From a virus, in IMG/VR virus record IMGVR_UViG_3300030085_001709, positions 1 through 24,275 of that record: 24,275 nt of DNA. The stretch is one strand, 5' to 3'. The notes beneath the pieces were generated by a model. That model saw only the letters and a program-made list of their open reading frames with translations. It had not been told where the DNA came from and did not search any database. The position numbers were made by a program, and so were the translations under genes. Positions 14,870-23,000 of this stretch are shown here, one piece after another. The stretch's first letter is position 1; every line of letters starts with the position of its first letter.

Positions 14870-15089
14870 CAGATTTTATCGCAGCTATGTAATCTGCCAT
14901 GCCATCTAGTTTACTAACTGCAACGGCAACCTTATTTGTCCACCATGTTGGTAATGAATCGCTATCATTTAGTTTACTCATTTCACCATCCATTTTTTCT
15001 AAGGCTGACTTAGCAATTTTTATTTGTTTTTTAACTGAAGCAACATCTTCGTGTCCGTCTTCTTTTATGTAAGATTTAAATCTTCTCAT
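14856..15089 (-). CDS. 77-aa small protein with capsid-targeting-like N-terminus
   Basis: A 77-aa protein starting MRRFKSYIKED, matching the pattern basic-x-F-x-x-aromatic-I-x-E with I8-x-E10 in the same place as I8-A9-E10 of T4 internal proteins. The C-terminal half has LPTWWTNKVAVAVSKLDGM, a helical Trp-containing segment I have seen in other marine phage small proteins without function. GGAGTAGG precedes the ATG, which overlaps the preceding stop as ATGA. It is likely head-packaged cargo if the targeting resemblance is real. Confidence 0.85.
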   Translation of the reverse strand: MRRFKSYIKEDGHEDVASVKKQIKIAKSALEKMDGEMSKLNDSDSLPTWWTNKVAVAVSKLDGMADYIAAIKSDENI

Positions 15090-15457
15090 TTTCCTACTCC
15101 AAATTTATCGCTAAAAGTTTTATACTCTTTTTCTTCCTCAAATTTTATAGTATCATCTGTGCCTGATACTTCATCTACTTTAGATTCTAGTTTTTCTACA
15201 ACAGCATTTACACTATCTAATACTGCATTATTCATATGCTCATTTTTCATCATCATTGTACTAATTTTTCTAGATATCTTTTCTTGGTCTTTTTCATTTT
15301 TCTTTTTATGTTTCATTGCCTTTTTAGGGTGAACACCTGGCTCGCCATCAGGACCTACACCGATACCTGCAATTGCACCACCACCAGCCGCATTTGCTGG
15401 AGTTTCATCCATTTTGTTTATGATTTCATCAATCATTTCTTTATAATGTTTTGGCAT
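15086..15457 (-). CDS. 123-aa virion-associated-type protein with Gly-rich segment
   Basis: The ATG at 15457 is chosen because GGAG lies 8 bases upstream; an ATG at 15484 would add nine residues without a ribosome binding site and deepen the overlap with the preceding gene. The N-terminus (MPKHYKEMIDEIINKMDE) leads to PANAAGGGAIAGIGVGPDGE (~20-39), a Gly-rich motif shared by several T4-like marine phage proteins near head genes, then a Lys-rich helix and an acidic C-terminus. It may be a core or internal protein; function unassigned. Confidence 0.82.
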   Translation of the reverse strand: MPKHYKEMIDEIINKMDETPANAAGGGAIAGIGVGPDGEPGVHPKKAMKHKKKNEKDQEKISRKISTMMMKNEHMNNAVLDSVNAVVEKLESKVDEVSGTDDTIKFEEEKEYKTFSDKFGVGK

Positions 15458-15926
15458 ATTCTTGCTCCGATAAAAGTTCACCATCTACCTCATAAACATC
15501 AATACCAAAACAAGTATTAATAGGTTTATCAGATATATTAGCCTCAAAGATATCACCTTCGTTATTTAATATTTCATCATATTGATTAGTTTCTTTTAAA
15601 TATTTAATAACAGCACTTTCAATTAATTTTTGTTTATCAGATAACTCTTTATCTTCTTTAATTAATAATGCAAGAGAAACGGCAAAAGAACCTAAAGCTC
15701 CTCTAATACCTACTTTAGCAAGTATTCTTTTAAGATTAAAAATAAATCTGTGAAGCATTGTATAACTTTTTTTTTCTTTTGCTGTTTTTAAAGTTCTATA
15801 CTTTTTTAATACTTTACCGTTTTTATCTATTATACCTGTTTTAAAAGCCTCTTGCTTTTCAAAAGGCGTAACAAGTAATTTTATTACTCTATAAGTTATT
15901 AATAAATCAATTGCTCTATTTGCCAC
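15441..15926 (-). CDS. 161-aa conserved phage protein, unknown function (GTG start)
   Basis: A 161-aa protein starting at GTG 15926, which overlaps the preceding stop by one base (TAGTG), with GAGGAAATT upstream. The first half is RAIDLLITYRVIKLLVTPFEKQEAFKTGIID followed by a Lys-rich stretch and LHRFIFNLKRILAKVGIRGALGSFAVSLALLIKE, a hydrophobic-basic pattern that could be membrane-associated. I recognise this sequence style from many tailed phages, where it occurs beside a homologue of the upstream 121-aa gene, but no function is known to me. The C-terminus is acidic. Confidence 0.85.
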   Translation of the reverse strand: MANRAIDLLITYRVIKLLVTPFEKQEAFKTGIIDKNGKVLKKYRTLKTAKEKKSYTMLHRFIFNLKRILAKVGIRGALGSFAVSLALLIKEDKELSDKQKLIESAVIKYLKETNQYDEILNNEGDIFEANISDKPINTCFGIDVYEVDGELLSEQEYAKTL

Positions 15927-16291
15927 TATCTAATTTCCTCTAATAGTTTTAAAATTTTCTCATCATCTTTGATATCAGGTAGTTCTGTTGGGTGCAAATA
16001 CTCTAGAAAATGTAATACTGGTTTTAATATTTTCCAATGTTCTTCTTCTATATGGTATAACAATAATGTTACACAAGCTTCTGCACCAAAAACATTTTGT
16101 AAAACTACTATATGATTTACTACAAGTCTAACCTTTATTTCGCCTGATAAATCATATTTACGAAATAATCTTTTAAGATATTTAAATCTTTTCAAATCAT
16201 CATGAAACTCCTCCTCTTTTTCAACAGTAGGGTTATCATAATTTTTCATTGCATACAACATCCAGTTGTCTTTCGTAATTGTATCAAACAT
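15926..16291 (-). CDS. 121-aa conserved phage protein, unknown function
   Basis: A 121-aa, probably all-helical protein. Typical segments are NWMLYAMKNYDNP (~9-21), EEFHDDLKRFKYLKRLFRKY (~27-46) and VRLVVNHIVVLQNVFGAEAC (~54-73), with a C-terminal acidic helix. It resembles a widespread tailed-phage family usually next to the 161-aa protein encoded immediately downstream, suggesting a functional pair. The ribosome binding site is weak (AGAAG). The gene overlaps the next by one base. Confidence 0.85.
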   Translation of the reverse strand: MFDTITKDNWMLYAMKNYDNPTVEKEEEFHDDLKRFKYLKRLFRKYDLSGEIKVRLVVNHIVVLQNVFGAEACVTLLLYHIEEEHWKILKPVLHFLEYLHPTELPDIKDDEKILKLLEEIR

Positions 16292-16308
16292 AATATACTT
16301 CTATTTTT

Positions 16309-16788
16309 TTAAATTAATTTAGCGTAAACTTTATATGTGTTGTTATGATTTCTATGATGTTCAATTTCCATTTTTAATCCACCATCTTTTAGATGAGAGA
16401 TACCATCATCATTGATTACATCTTCTGGTTTAGTATCAGTATCTTTACCGAATCTACCACCATGTTTCTTAACTTCACAAGTTAATTTACCTTCATCGCC
16501 TTTTAATGGCGGGCACTCAAAATGTAGTCCTACTCTTGCTAATTTTTCTGCTAACTTATCTACGGCGTGTTGTGGGTTTATGTACTCACCATCTGCAATA
16601 GAACCAACAAATCCATTAACAACATCTAAAACTTTTTCATCATGAATGTTATGAGCACCTATCACGCTATCCTCAGCACCTTGTTCACCTGATGAACCAA
16701 CAGCAGCCGCTGTTTTATCACTACCTTGTTGGCGGATTTGAGTTCTATGTGAAGATACTTCTGTAATGTGTTGTTTAAAAGTTTTCAT
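16309..16788 (-). CDS. 159-aa protein with capsid-targeting-like N-terminus
   Basis: A 159-aa protein starting MKTFKQHITEV, which matches T4 MKTYQEFIAEA closely (K2, T3, aromatic 4, I8-x-E10). Cleavage after E10 by a gp21-like prohead protease would release the rest. The body has a Gly/Ser-rich early segment, a helical part and a C-terminal domain with KLTCEVKKHGGRFG and GGLKMEIEHHRNHNNTYKVYA, possibly metal- or nucleic-acid-binding from its His content. AGAGGAC lies upstream, overlapping the preceding stop. Probably late and head-packaged; the biochemical role is unknown. Confidence 0.85.
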   Translation of the reverse strand: MKTFKQHITEVSSHRTQIRQQGSDKTAAAVGSSGEQGAEDSVIGAHNIHDEKVLDVVNGFVGSIADGEYINPQHAVDKLAEKLARVGLHFECPPLKGDEGKLTCEVKKHGGRFGKDTDTKPEDVINDDGISHLKDGGLKMEIEHHRNHNNTYKVYAKLI

Positions 16789-16797
16789 TTTTGTCCT

Positions 16798-17004
16798 CTA
16801 TTTGTACTTATCTGATTTTCTCTTTGTGCCATCAGCACGAGCAATCAGACCCTTTGCTTTCAAATGTGCTTTATCGGTGAAGCCTGCCTTACCTGCTTTA
16901 TATCGCTTCATAGCGTCAGCAGTATCGGGTGCTTTTTCACCGATAACATCACTCTCATAATCTTTTAAGTTTTTCTCATCAAGAAAATTCTTAAAATTTT
17001 TCAT
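16798..17004 (-). CDS. 68-aa basic protein with capsid-targeting-like N-terminus
   Basis: Started at the ATG at 17004, which has AGAGGT upstream and leaves a 4-base gap to the preceding stop; an upstream ATG at 17067 would overlap the preceding gene by 59 bases. This start gives MKNFKNFLDEK, with L8-x-E10 exactly where T4 internal proteins have IAE. The rest is basic: RYKAGKAGFTDKAHLKAKG and a tail of Lys/Arg, resembling short proteins of other marine T4-like phages. If targeted to the prohead it would be a basic internal protein compatible with DNA. Confidence 0.82.
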   Translation of the reverse strand: MKNFKNFLDEKNLKDYESDVIGEKAPDTADAMKRYKAGKAGFTDKAHLKAKGLIARADGTKRKSDKYK

Positions 17005-17008
17005 AAGT

Positions 17009-17230
17009 CTATTCAACCTCTGAGGTTTCCCTAGCTTTTGATTTATTGCCTTCTTTATGAATGGCAATTAGTCTGTGAACTTGTTGCATTGCACCATGTA
17101 AAGCATTTTTATTTGCTATCTGGTTTGCTCTTTCTTGTTCACAAGTTTTTATCTTTTCTTCCGTTTTTGTATAATCTTCTGTTAATTTTTCTAATTCTTC
17201 CATCAACAGTTTTTCATCAATCGTTTTCAT
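17009..17230 (-). CDS. 73-aa coiled-coil protein
   Basis: A 73-aa protein, nearly all predicted helix, with heptad-like LLMEELEKLTEDYTKTEEKI (~8-27) and a basic end. No catalytic motif. GGAG lies 7 bases before the ATG. Its location among small late genes suggests a virion or assembly role, for example a scaffold or adaptor; this is inference from position only. Confidence 0.82.
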   Translation of the reverse strand: MKTIDEKLLMEELEKLTEDYTKTEEKIKTCEQERANQIANKNALHGAMQQVHRLIAIHKEGNKSKARETSEVE

Positions 17231-17245
17231 AATTTACTCCAATAA

Positions 17246-17707
17246 TTAAGATGTTGTATAACCGTTACCTGCGATTATGTTCCAATTTGAGTTTTTAAAT
17301 AAACAAGTTACTGTTTCACCAGGTGCATTTAAGATTATATTAGTATAACCTCTTAAATTTGAAGGTGTAATTGTAACTGCATTTGTACCACTTGTTGATA
17401 CATTAATAATAGTCTTAATTTGACCATCTGCACCGTCAGCTAATGAACATGAAGATGTTGCTGATGTAGCATTTATCTCTGTGATTGCTGTGGTAACATT
17501 GATTGCGATTGTTGTTGAACCGTCTGCTGTAGCTGTTTGTGATGATTGTTTTAATGCCAACCAAGAAGGTATGTTATTAAATACATCTTCAGCTGCTACT
17601 TTTTTGTTTACTGGTGTACCAGTTGGGTCATCTACGACATGAAATAAATCAGCGGAAGCTAAATCATCTCCTAAGTCGGTCAATGCCGTTATTTTTTTAT
17701 CTGCCAT
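17246..17707 (-). CDS. probable virion structural (decoration or fibre-like) protein
   Basis: A 153-aa protein beginning [20 protein letters not shown], the start of a common marine phage structural family (ALTDLGD...[15 protein letters not shown]). The C-terminal two thirds are Thr/Ala/Asn-rich beta sequence with [20 protein letters not shown] and [11 protein letters not shown], consistent with a beta-helix or surface decoration fold. Strong AGGAGAAT ribosome binding site. It has its own 90-base leader with a stable hairpin and a late-promoter-like box upstream, unusual in this tightly packed genome, suggesting high late expression. Confidence 0.87.
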   Translation of the reverse strand: MADKKITALTDLGDDLASADLFHVVDDPTGTPVNKKVAAEDVFNNIPSWLALKQSSQTATADGSTTIAINVTTAITEINATSATSSCSLADGADGQIKTIINVSTSGTNAVTITPSNLRGYTNIILNAPGETVTCLFKNSNWNIIAGNGYTTS

Positions 17708-17740
17708 TTTATTCTCCTAAACCCTTTTCGGGAATGCTAC

Positions 17741-17758
17741 TCCATGCATACACATGGA
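17741..17758 (-). other. small hairpin in leader
   Basis: A six-base inverted repeat (TCCATG/CATGGA) with a six-base loop in the leader of the 153-aa structural gene. It may be a minor mRNA structure; weak on its own. Confidence 0.3.
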
Positions 17759-17765
17759 CCAAAGT

Positions 17766-17785
17766 GGGAGACCCGAAGGTCTCCC
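17766..17785 (-). terminator. C(UUCG)G tetraloop hairpin (terminator or mRNA stabiliser)
   Basis: On the minus-strand RNA a perfect eight-base-pair stem, GGGAGACC with GGUCUCCC, closes a UUCG loop, an exceptionally stable tetraloop used often in T4-type intergenic hairpins. It lies just after the stop of the 99-aa structural gene (17798). No U run follows on the minus strand, so it is more likely an RNA-processing or stability element, or a weak terminator, than a standard intrinsic terminator. Confidence 0.75.
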
Positions 17786-17791
17786 TAATAA

Positions 17792-17799
17792 TATTTATT
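17792..17799 (-). promoter_or_regulatory. late-promoter-like box AATAAATA before the 153-aa gene
   Basis: Minus-strand AATAAATA matches the T4 late consensus TATAAATA at seven of eight bases. It overlaps the 99-aa gene's stop and would start transcripts immediately before the UUCG hairpin, placing that hairpin at the 5' end of the message. Confidence 0.4.
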
Positions 17800-18097
17800 A
17801 AGCGTCTGCTGAATTTGTCAAGCAAACTAATGTTTCATAACGCACTCTTGAAGCACGACCACCTGTACCTGTAATTTTTAAATTCCAGCCAGCGTGTCCA
17901 CCTTTTTCTACTTCGCTATCTTTTTGGTTAAATAAACCAATAGTAACTCCATCAATAAGGTTATCTTCTGTTGCATTATTATACAATTTTCCAGAAGCAG
18001 CCGCACCCATATTACCTGCGATAGGCGCCTTCTGTACATAAGATAAAGCCCATAATGGCGCATTGCCATGAGCGTCTTCGTTTGTCCATGATGACAT
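17798..18097 (-). CDS. probable virion structural protein (GHAGW/GGRASRVRYE family)
   Basis: A 99-aa protein with MSSWTNEDAHGNAPLWALSY at the start and HAGWNLKITGTGGRASRVRY followed by ETLVCL near the end. I recognise this as a small structural protein family of T4-like marine phages with no solved role that I know of. Strong GGGGAG ribosome binding site, a 74-base leader and a TATAAATA box upstream all fit a strongly expressed late virion protein. A UUCG hairpin follows the stop. Confidence 0.88.
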   Translation of the reverse strand: MSSWTNEDAHGNAPLWALSYVQKAPIAGNMGAAASGKLYNNATEDNLIDGVTIGLFNQKDSEVEKGGHAGWNLKITGTGGRASRVRYETLVCLTNSADA

Positions 18098-18152
18098 AAT
18101 ATTCTCTCCCCTAAATGTTAATTAGCGTACTCACTTTATTAATATGTATGAC

Positions 18153-18160
18153 TATTTATA
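18153..18160 (-). promoter_or_regulatory. T4-type late promoter (TATAAATA)
   Basis: Exact TATAAATA on the minus strand in the 74-base gap before the 99-aa structural gene, within the 10-mer TATAAATAGT also found before the 446-aa gene. T4 late promoters consist of this -10 box alone, recognised by gp55-containing RNA polymerase. The first transcribed base would lie roughly 45-50 bases before the ATG. Confidence 0.7.
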
Positions 18161-18171
18161 AGAGGATTAGT

Positions 18172-18660
18172 TTATAAACCTAGTTTTTTAAGTTGGGAAA
18201 TGGTTGAAGCGGCGCTGGTGTGTCTAATAGCTATACCGCCGTTTTGATTAAACTCTCTAGTATTACTAGTAAAATCATCAATAAGTAGGTTTTGTTGAGA
18301 GGTACCTCGTTTTATTGCAAAAGTTTTTTTCATTCTTCTTTGCACTAGATTTATTCTAGAACCAGATATACCTAGATTTTTTCTAATCCAATCTCTTTTA
18401 CCTGGTATGCAATAAGGGTCTGTTACTTGTGATACATATGCTGATAATATATGTGGGTTGTGTTTACGAATATATGACCATAATGCTCTACCATCTGGTC
18501 TCCAAGGCATTTTAGACCAAAAGTTTTTATCAACCTCTAATATAGCCCACCTTTCTTTTACAGGTAGTTTAGACCATTGATTTATTCTCATGCCAGATTT
18601 TTGTTCAACATGGCGCTCAAAGTCAGTTAAGACCCCGTCCATATCACAGTAGATTATCAT
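18172..18660 (-). CDS. HAD-superfamily phosphatase (nucleotidase-like)
   Basis: A 162-aa HAD fold protein: motif I DMDGVLTDF with D6 (nucleophile) and D8; motif II Ser73 in HILSAYV; Lys88 in PGKRDW; motif IV LIDDFTSN with D128/D129. The layout resembles phage 5'(3')-deoxyribonucleotidases and related small HAD phosphatases that hydrolyse phosphate monoesters. The substrate could be a nucleotide, a DNA end or a sugar phosphate. No ribosome binding site is visible; the preceding stop is four bases upstream, so translation is probably coupled. It is unusual as the only clear enzyme in the virion-associated block. Confidence 0.88.
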   Translation of the reverse strand: MIIYCDMDGVLTDFERHVEQKSGMRINQWSKLPVKERWAILEVDKNFWSKMPWRPDGRALWSYIRKHNPHILSAYVSQVTDPYCIPGKRDWIRKNLGISGSRINLVQRRMKKTFAIKRGTSQQNLLIDDFTSNTREFNQNGGIAIRHTSAASTISQLKKLGL

Positions 18661-18664
18661 AGGA

Positions 18665-20005
18665 TTATTTTATGTCAATTTCTGCTTCAGGTTCAGTATC
18701 AACCTTTGTAGCAGGTGTACCAGTCATGGCTTTTTTCTTTGTGTCTTTTTGTTCACCTTTTGTTTTAAAAGGTTGTGGGTGTTTCCTTAAATCGTAGCCA
18801 CAATTAGAACATTTTTTAGCGTCAGCGTCATTCATATGTCCACAGTTAGGACATTTTACTTTATCTTCAACTAAATTTTTTTTTTCTTCGGTCTTTAACC
18901 ACTTAGCGTCATCTTCTCTTTTGACTTGTTCGCCGGCGGCTGAGTTCCAAACATCTATAATAGATTGTTCAATTGATTTAGTTTCAGTTTCTTCGTTTAC
19001 TGTACCACTTTTAGGTTCGTATTCGCCTCTGATACCTCTTAATTTTGTTCTTCTTTCTTTATCACTTAAAGAAAATCCCATACCATCAAGAGCAAGTGCT
19101 AATTTATTAACACTAAACCCACCTGCTTTAGCGATAGATGATGTATCCATGTGGTCAAACTTAATCTTATATTTTCCTGTTTTCTTTCCTTTAATGCCAG
19201 GAAATTTTTTATTTAGTAAGCTTACTAAATCTGCGACATCTCTATTAGATATCGGACCTCTGCTTTGTTTAAAGTCTTGTGGGTCAAACTCTATTTCTGT
19301 TGCTTCGTTTACTTGATTACCTTGAGGTTCAAATTCACTACAATGAGCAGACTTTAGACTTTTCTTTTTACCTTTCATTTTGTAGTGTGAATTATGAGAT
19401 GATTGAGTTAAGACTTTAAGTTCTGTTATAGGGACTTGTTTTTCAATACCATGTTCAAACATTACATCATACCATTCAATATTACCTTCTTCATCAGGTT
19501 CAGCGTGCATTGAGTAAACTGTTTCTCCTTCTCCCCAAGATTCGTGAGTTACTTGTTTAGCACATAGGTGCTGAAAGTTAGCAGGGTTTTTCTCTTGGTC
19601 TTCGTTTACTGATTCGTTTACATGACGCCAAATATCTTTTAGTGTTTGGTCACTATGCATTCCACCTTTGTGTTTTTTTAAAAAAGCTTGTAATGACATT
19701 TCAGCCGCTTCATCTTCTAGGTCCATAAGTAAACCTTTCATAGCGCCTTCTTTCATTTCACCTTTTGCTAATTTTCTTTGTGCGTTTTTCTTGTCTGCCA
19801 TATGGTCTTCACTTTTTGCCTTATGCATAGAATCCATTTTATTAAAAAATGCTTTCTTTTCTTTAGGCGACATAGTGCCAATACCTTTATGGCCAGTCTT
19901 ATCTAATTCTTTTTTAAATTTATCCTGGTAGTCTGCTTCTAACTTAGGCGACATACTTCTCGCAAGTTCTTCTATACTACCTGGTTTTGATTTTAAGTAA
20001 CTCAT
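18665..20005 (-). CDS. 446-aa modular virion-type protein with C-terminal zinc ribbon
   Basis: A modular protein with separate segments: a Lys-rich helical N-terminus (1-130), an SH3/KOW-like beta module (~155-200; SWGEGETVYSMHAEPDEEG then WYDVMFEHGIEKQVPITEL), an alpha/beta module (~236-325), then an acidic linker and a double-CxxC zinc ribbon (CPNCGH C385/C388 and CSNCGY C399/C402), ending in a Lys/acidic tail. Segments are joined by VNE motifs (HVNESVNE, QVNEATE, TVNEETE). Similar mixtures occur in large T4-like marine phage virion or core proteins. AGGGAGAAT ribosome binding site, TATAAATA box upstream. The zinc ribbon suggests nucleic-acid or protein binding; the exact role is unknown. 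Confidence 0.85.
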   Translation of the reverse strand: MSYLKSKPGSIEELARSMSPKLEADYQDKFKKELDKTGHKGIGTMSPKEKKAFFNKMDSMHKAKSEDHMADKKNAQRKLAKGEMKEGAMKGLLMDLEDEAAEMSLQAFLKKHKGGMHSDQTLKDIWRHVNESVNEDQEKNPANFQHLCAKQVTHESWGEGETVYSMHAEPDEEGNIEWYDVMFEHGIEKQVPITELKVLTQSSHNSHYKMKGKKKSLKSAHCSEFEPQGNQVNEATEIEFDPQDFKQSRGPISNRDVADLVSLLNKKFPGIKGKKTGKYKIKFDHMDTSSIAKAGGFSVNKLALALDGMGFSLSDKERRTKLRGIRGEYEPKSGTVNEETETKSIEQSIIDVWNSAAGEQVKREDDAKWLKTEEKKNLVEDKVKCPNCGHMNDADAKKCSNCGYDLRKHPQPFKTKGEQKDTKKKAMTGTPATKVDTEPEAEIDIK

Positions 20006-20026
20006 CTTATTCTCCCTAACTAATAC

Positions 20027-20034
20027 TATTTATA
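20027..20034 (-). promoter_or_regulatory. T4-type late promoter (TATAAATA)
   Basis: Exact TATAAATA, again within TATAAATAGT, in the 30-base gap before the 446-aa gene, with 21 bases between box and ATG. It is one of two exact copies located in the window's very small intergenic space, oriented with the genes. Confidence 0.7.
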
Positions 20035-20035
20035 C

Positions 20036-23000
20036 TTAATCTTTCTTTTGTGCTCTCACTTTTGCAGCTAAATCTTTATCTGCTTTGCCCCAAGTTCCAG
20101 ATGATTTAGTTACAAATGAATTAACTCTTGCTAGCGCCCATTGTACTTGTGTAGCACCAGGTCTATGACCACCTTTCCAAGCCGCCATACCTCTATCATA
20201 TACTTTTTTAAGTATTGAATATGGCATACCTGTTTTTTCTGCCTTATTTTTTACTGCTTTGATAGATTCTACTACTTGTCTAGCACCTGCGTGTTTGTCA
20301 TTATGGTCTATGTTTAGTTTCTTTTTGACTATATTTGTTGCTGTGCCAAACTTAACATTCATAGCGTCTTTACCATATCTCTTTTTAAAGTCTTTCATAG
20401 GTAATTTTTCTGCAACTTTTTTGACCATCTTGACTTGTTTATCTGTTAGGTCTGCCTCTGAAATATATGCTTCATCATATGTACCTAACATATAATTAGC
20501 CGCTTTTTCTCCAACATCTTTTTCAAGAGCTCTAACAAAATCACTAGCAGCCGGTTCATCTATTGTTTTAAATTTTTTAATAAACTCTTTTTTACCTTTA
20601 TCTTTTTTACCATCTAATTTAACATTTTGACCTAATTTTATTAATTCTTCAAAGTCTTTAGCGTCTTGTTTATCTATTTCATCGCTACCTCTTTTGAATT
20701 TAGCAATCATGTTATTTAAATTATTAAAGTTAGAATTGTTTATTTTTTTAGTCATTTTTCTAACTGGTTCTGGAATACTTGTATCTACTGGTTCATCTTT
20801 ATCGCCTAATTCATCTTTAGATTTAACTCTAGCAGTTACAAAATTGTAGTCCTGTTCAATCTCTAAAGCGTCACCAAAGTTTTTCTCTAATTCTTTTATC
20901 AATTCATCAGAATCATCTGCGTCCATTTCTAAAGTATCTTTACCTTTATATTCATATTCTATGTACCCAAGGCTATCACCAGAACCACCATAACCTCTAA
21001 TTTTATCTATTATTAGACCTTTTAATTTGGCTGCTGAAGGTGAACCATCTTTTTTAAATAATCCTTTTTGCATTTCACTTTTGGTCATGCCCATTTTATT
21101 TACTACTTTTTCATCACCACTATCACTTTTAGCGTCATCATCTTTTCCTTTTGTTTCAACATCGCCTACTTTACCAGTCTTAGCGTCAAATTTTCTTAAT
21201 TTACCACCAGTGCTTTTGTGTGTTACTTTACCACCTTTACCATATCGGCCAAATTTGTAGTAAGTTAAACCTAATGCTTTTGCTTGGTCTGAAGCGGTTG
21301 ATTCTTCTAGTTCTTCTGTAAACTTAACAGGCACCATTTCTGTTTTTTGTGTTTTAGGATTAAGTGCCATCATGTATGGTTTACCTGTTATCATACCTTT
21401 AACATCTAATGGTACTTTAGCATAATTTTTCATAGATATTTTTACTGGACCTTTACCATCATATTTGTAATCTCTACCAGCAATAACTGCCTCAGCTAAA
21501 TCATAACCTAGCTTTGATAATAATCGTTTCATTTGGTTTTTTTCTACGCCAGTATTAAAGTATAATGATTCTTTATCACGACCTGTTAAATCAACTCTAG
21601 CACTAAAGCCCATTTTTTTTAATTCAGCTTGAACGGTGTCAGCTTCTCTATGACCTATTGCACCATCAACATTATCAAACTTGATAGTATAAGCTCTTTC
21701 ACCTAAGTATTGTTCTTTAAGTTTAAATTTATTTGGTATATTTTTTACCTTTTCTATTTTTTTCTTTTCTTGGTCTTTAAATACTTTATATGCAACACCA
21801 ACTGTTAAAGGTACCTCACCTGTTTCTGGATTAGGTTCAGGTTTTACTGCCTTGTTTTTTTCATTTTCTAGTTTTGTTTTAAGTATTGCAATGTCATTTT
21901 TTAATGACTGTATTTCTGCTTCTTTATCTTTTTGGTCTTTAACTATTTTATCTCTTTCACCTGTTTGAGTAGAACCTCTACCTGCTTGAGCATCCCTACC
22001 AAAGTTAGGATTAAATTCTTTTAGTTCTTCTTCTTCGTGAACACTTGACATTTGAGCATTATGAATATCCCATATATTAGATAATGATTTTCTGTCTAGT
22101 ATTTTAGAACCAGGCAATATACTTGTATCTATGTATTTTTTAATAAAAGGCTCTTTTTTTAATGACTTAGCCTGTTTAATCATTTTATCAAGTGCTATTG
22201 TTAATAAACTTTCATCTAAATCTACTTCTTCATCAAGTTTATTGATTTCTCCAGCACTCATATTATGTTTTGAAATAAGTCTTGCTACTGCCATTTGACT
22301 AACAAAAGGTATGTGTGCTTTAAATAATTGAATTAAAGCATTTTTATCCTTATCAATCTTATCAAATATTTTCATTAAAGGACCAGGTGGAATTCTTTTA
22401 CCTTTTAAAGGTCCGTATGCCTTTTTAAGTTGAGCAATCATAGCAGGACTAAAGTTTTCATCTATATCGTTTAGTTCTACTTTTTCTGTTTCTTCTTTTG
22501 TAACTCTTACACCAAACTTAGATTTAATTTTATCTGCAAGTTCATGAGCACCTTTACCTTCAAACTCTATATTATTACCAGCGTCAACATCAACATAGTC
22601 TATATTCTTTTTATTTGCATTTATAAATTTTACTATTGCTGGTTTTTTTGAATGTATTGTTGCAAAGTATTCTGTAAGTTCTGTTTCTTCTTTGAGTGGA
22701 TATCCTACCATTATGTCCTTAGTAGTAGGTTTTTTTAATTTAACAATTTTTAAAAAACCTCTATTTCTATGATGTACACTCATTTTTAAATCTTTTTCAT
22801 TAGAAGACATAGCAACAACTTCGTTATCTTTAGAGGTATCTACAAGAGCATACTTAAATTTAACTGATTCTTGTACTTCTTCTTTAATTGCTTTGTCTAA
22901 TGCTTTAGATTGGTCTGCATGAGCTTTACTTGCCTTTTTTAATTTAGCAACCACTTGTTTAACAATAGATGTATCATCTTTGTCTAATTCTTCATTAGCT

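Noticed and set aside
15458-15484. Upstream ATG extending the 123-aa gene to 132 aa
   Set aside because: No ribosome binding site and larger overlap; GGAG is correctly placed for 15457.
17005-17067. Extension of the 68-aa gene to 89 aa
   Set aside because: It would overlap the preceding gene by 59 bases and hide the MKNFKNFLDE N-terminus; AGAGGT serves the ATG at 17004.
18662-18673. TTGACA string before the HAD gene as a promoter
   Set aside because: No -10 box at proper spacing before the HAD start; it is the coding end of the 446-aa gene (Ile-Asp-Ile codons).
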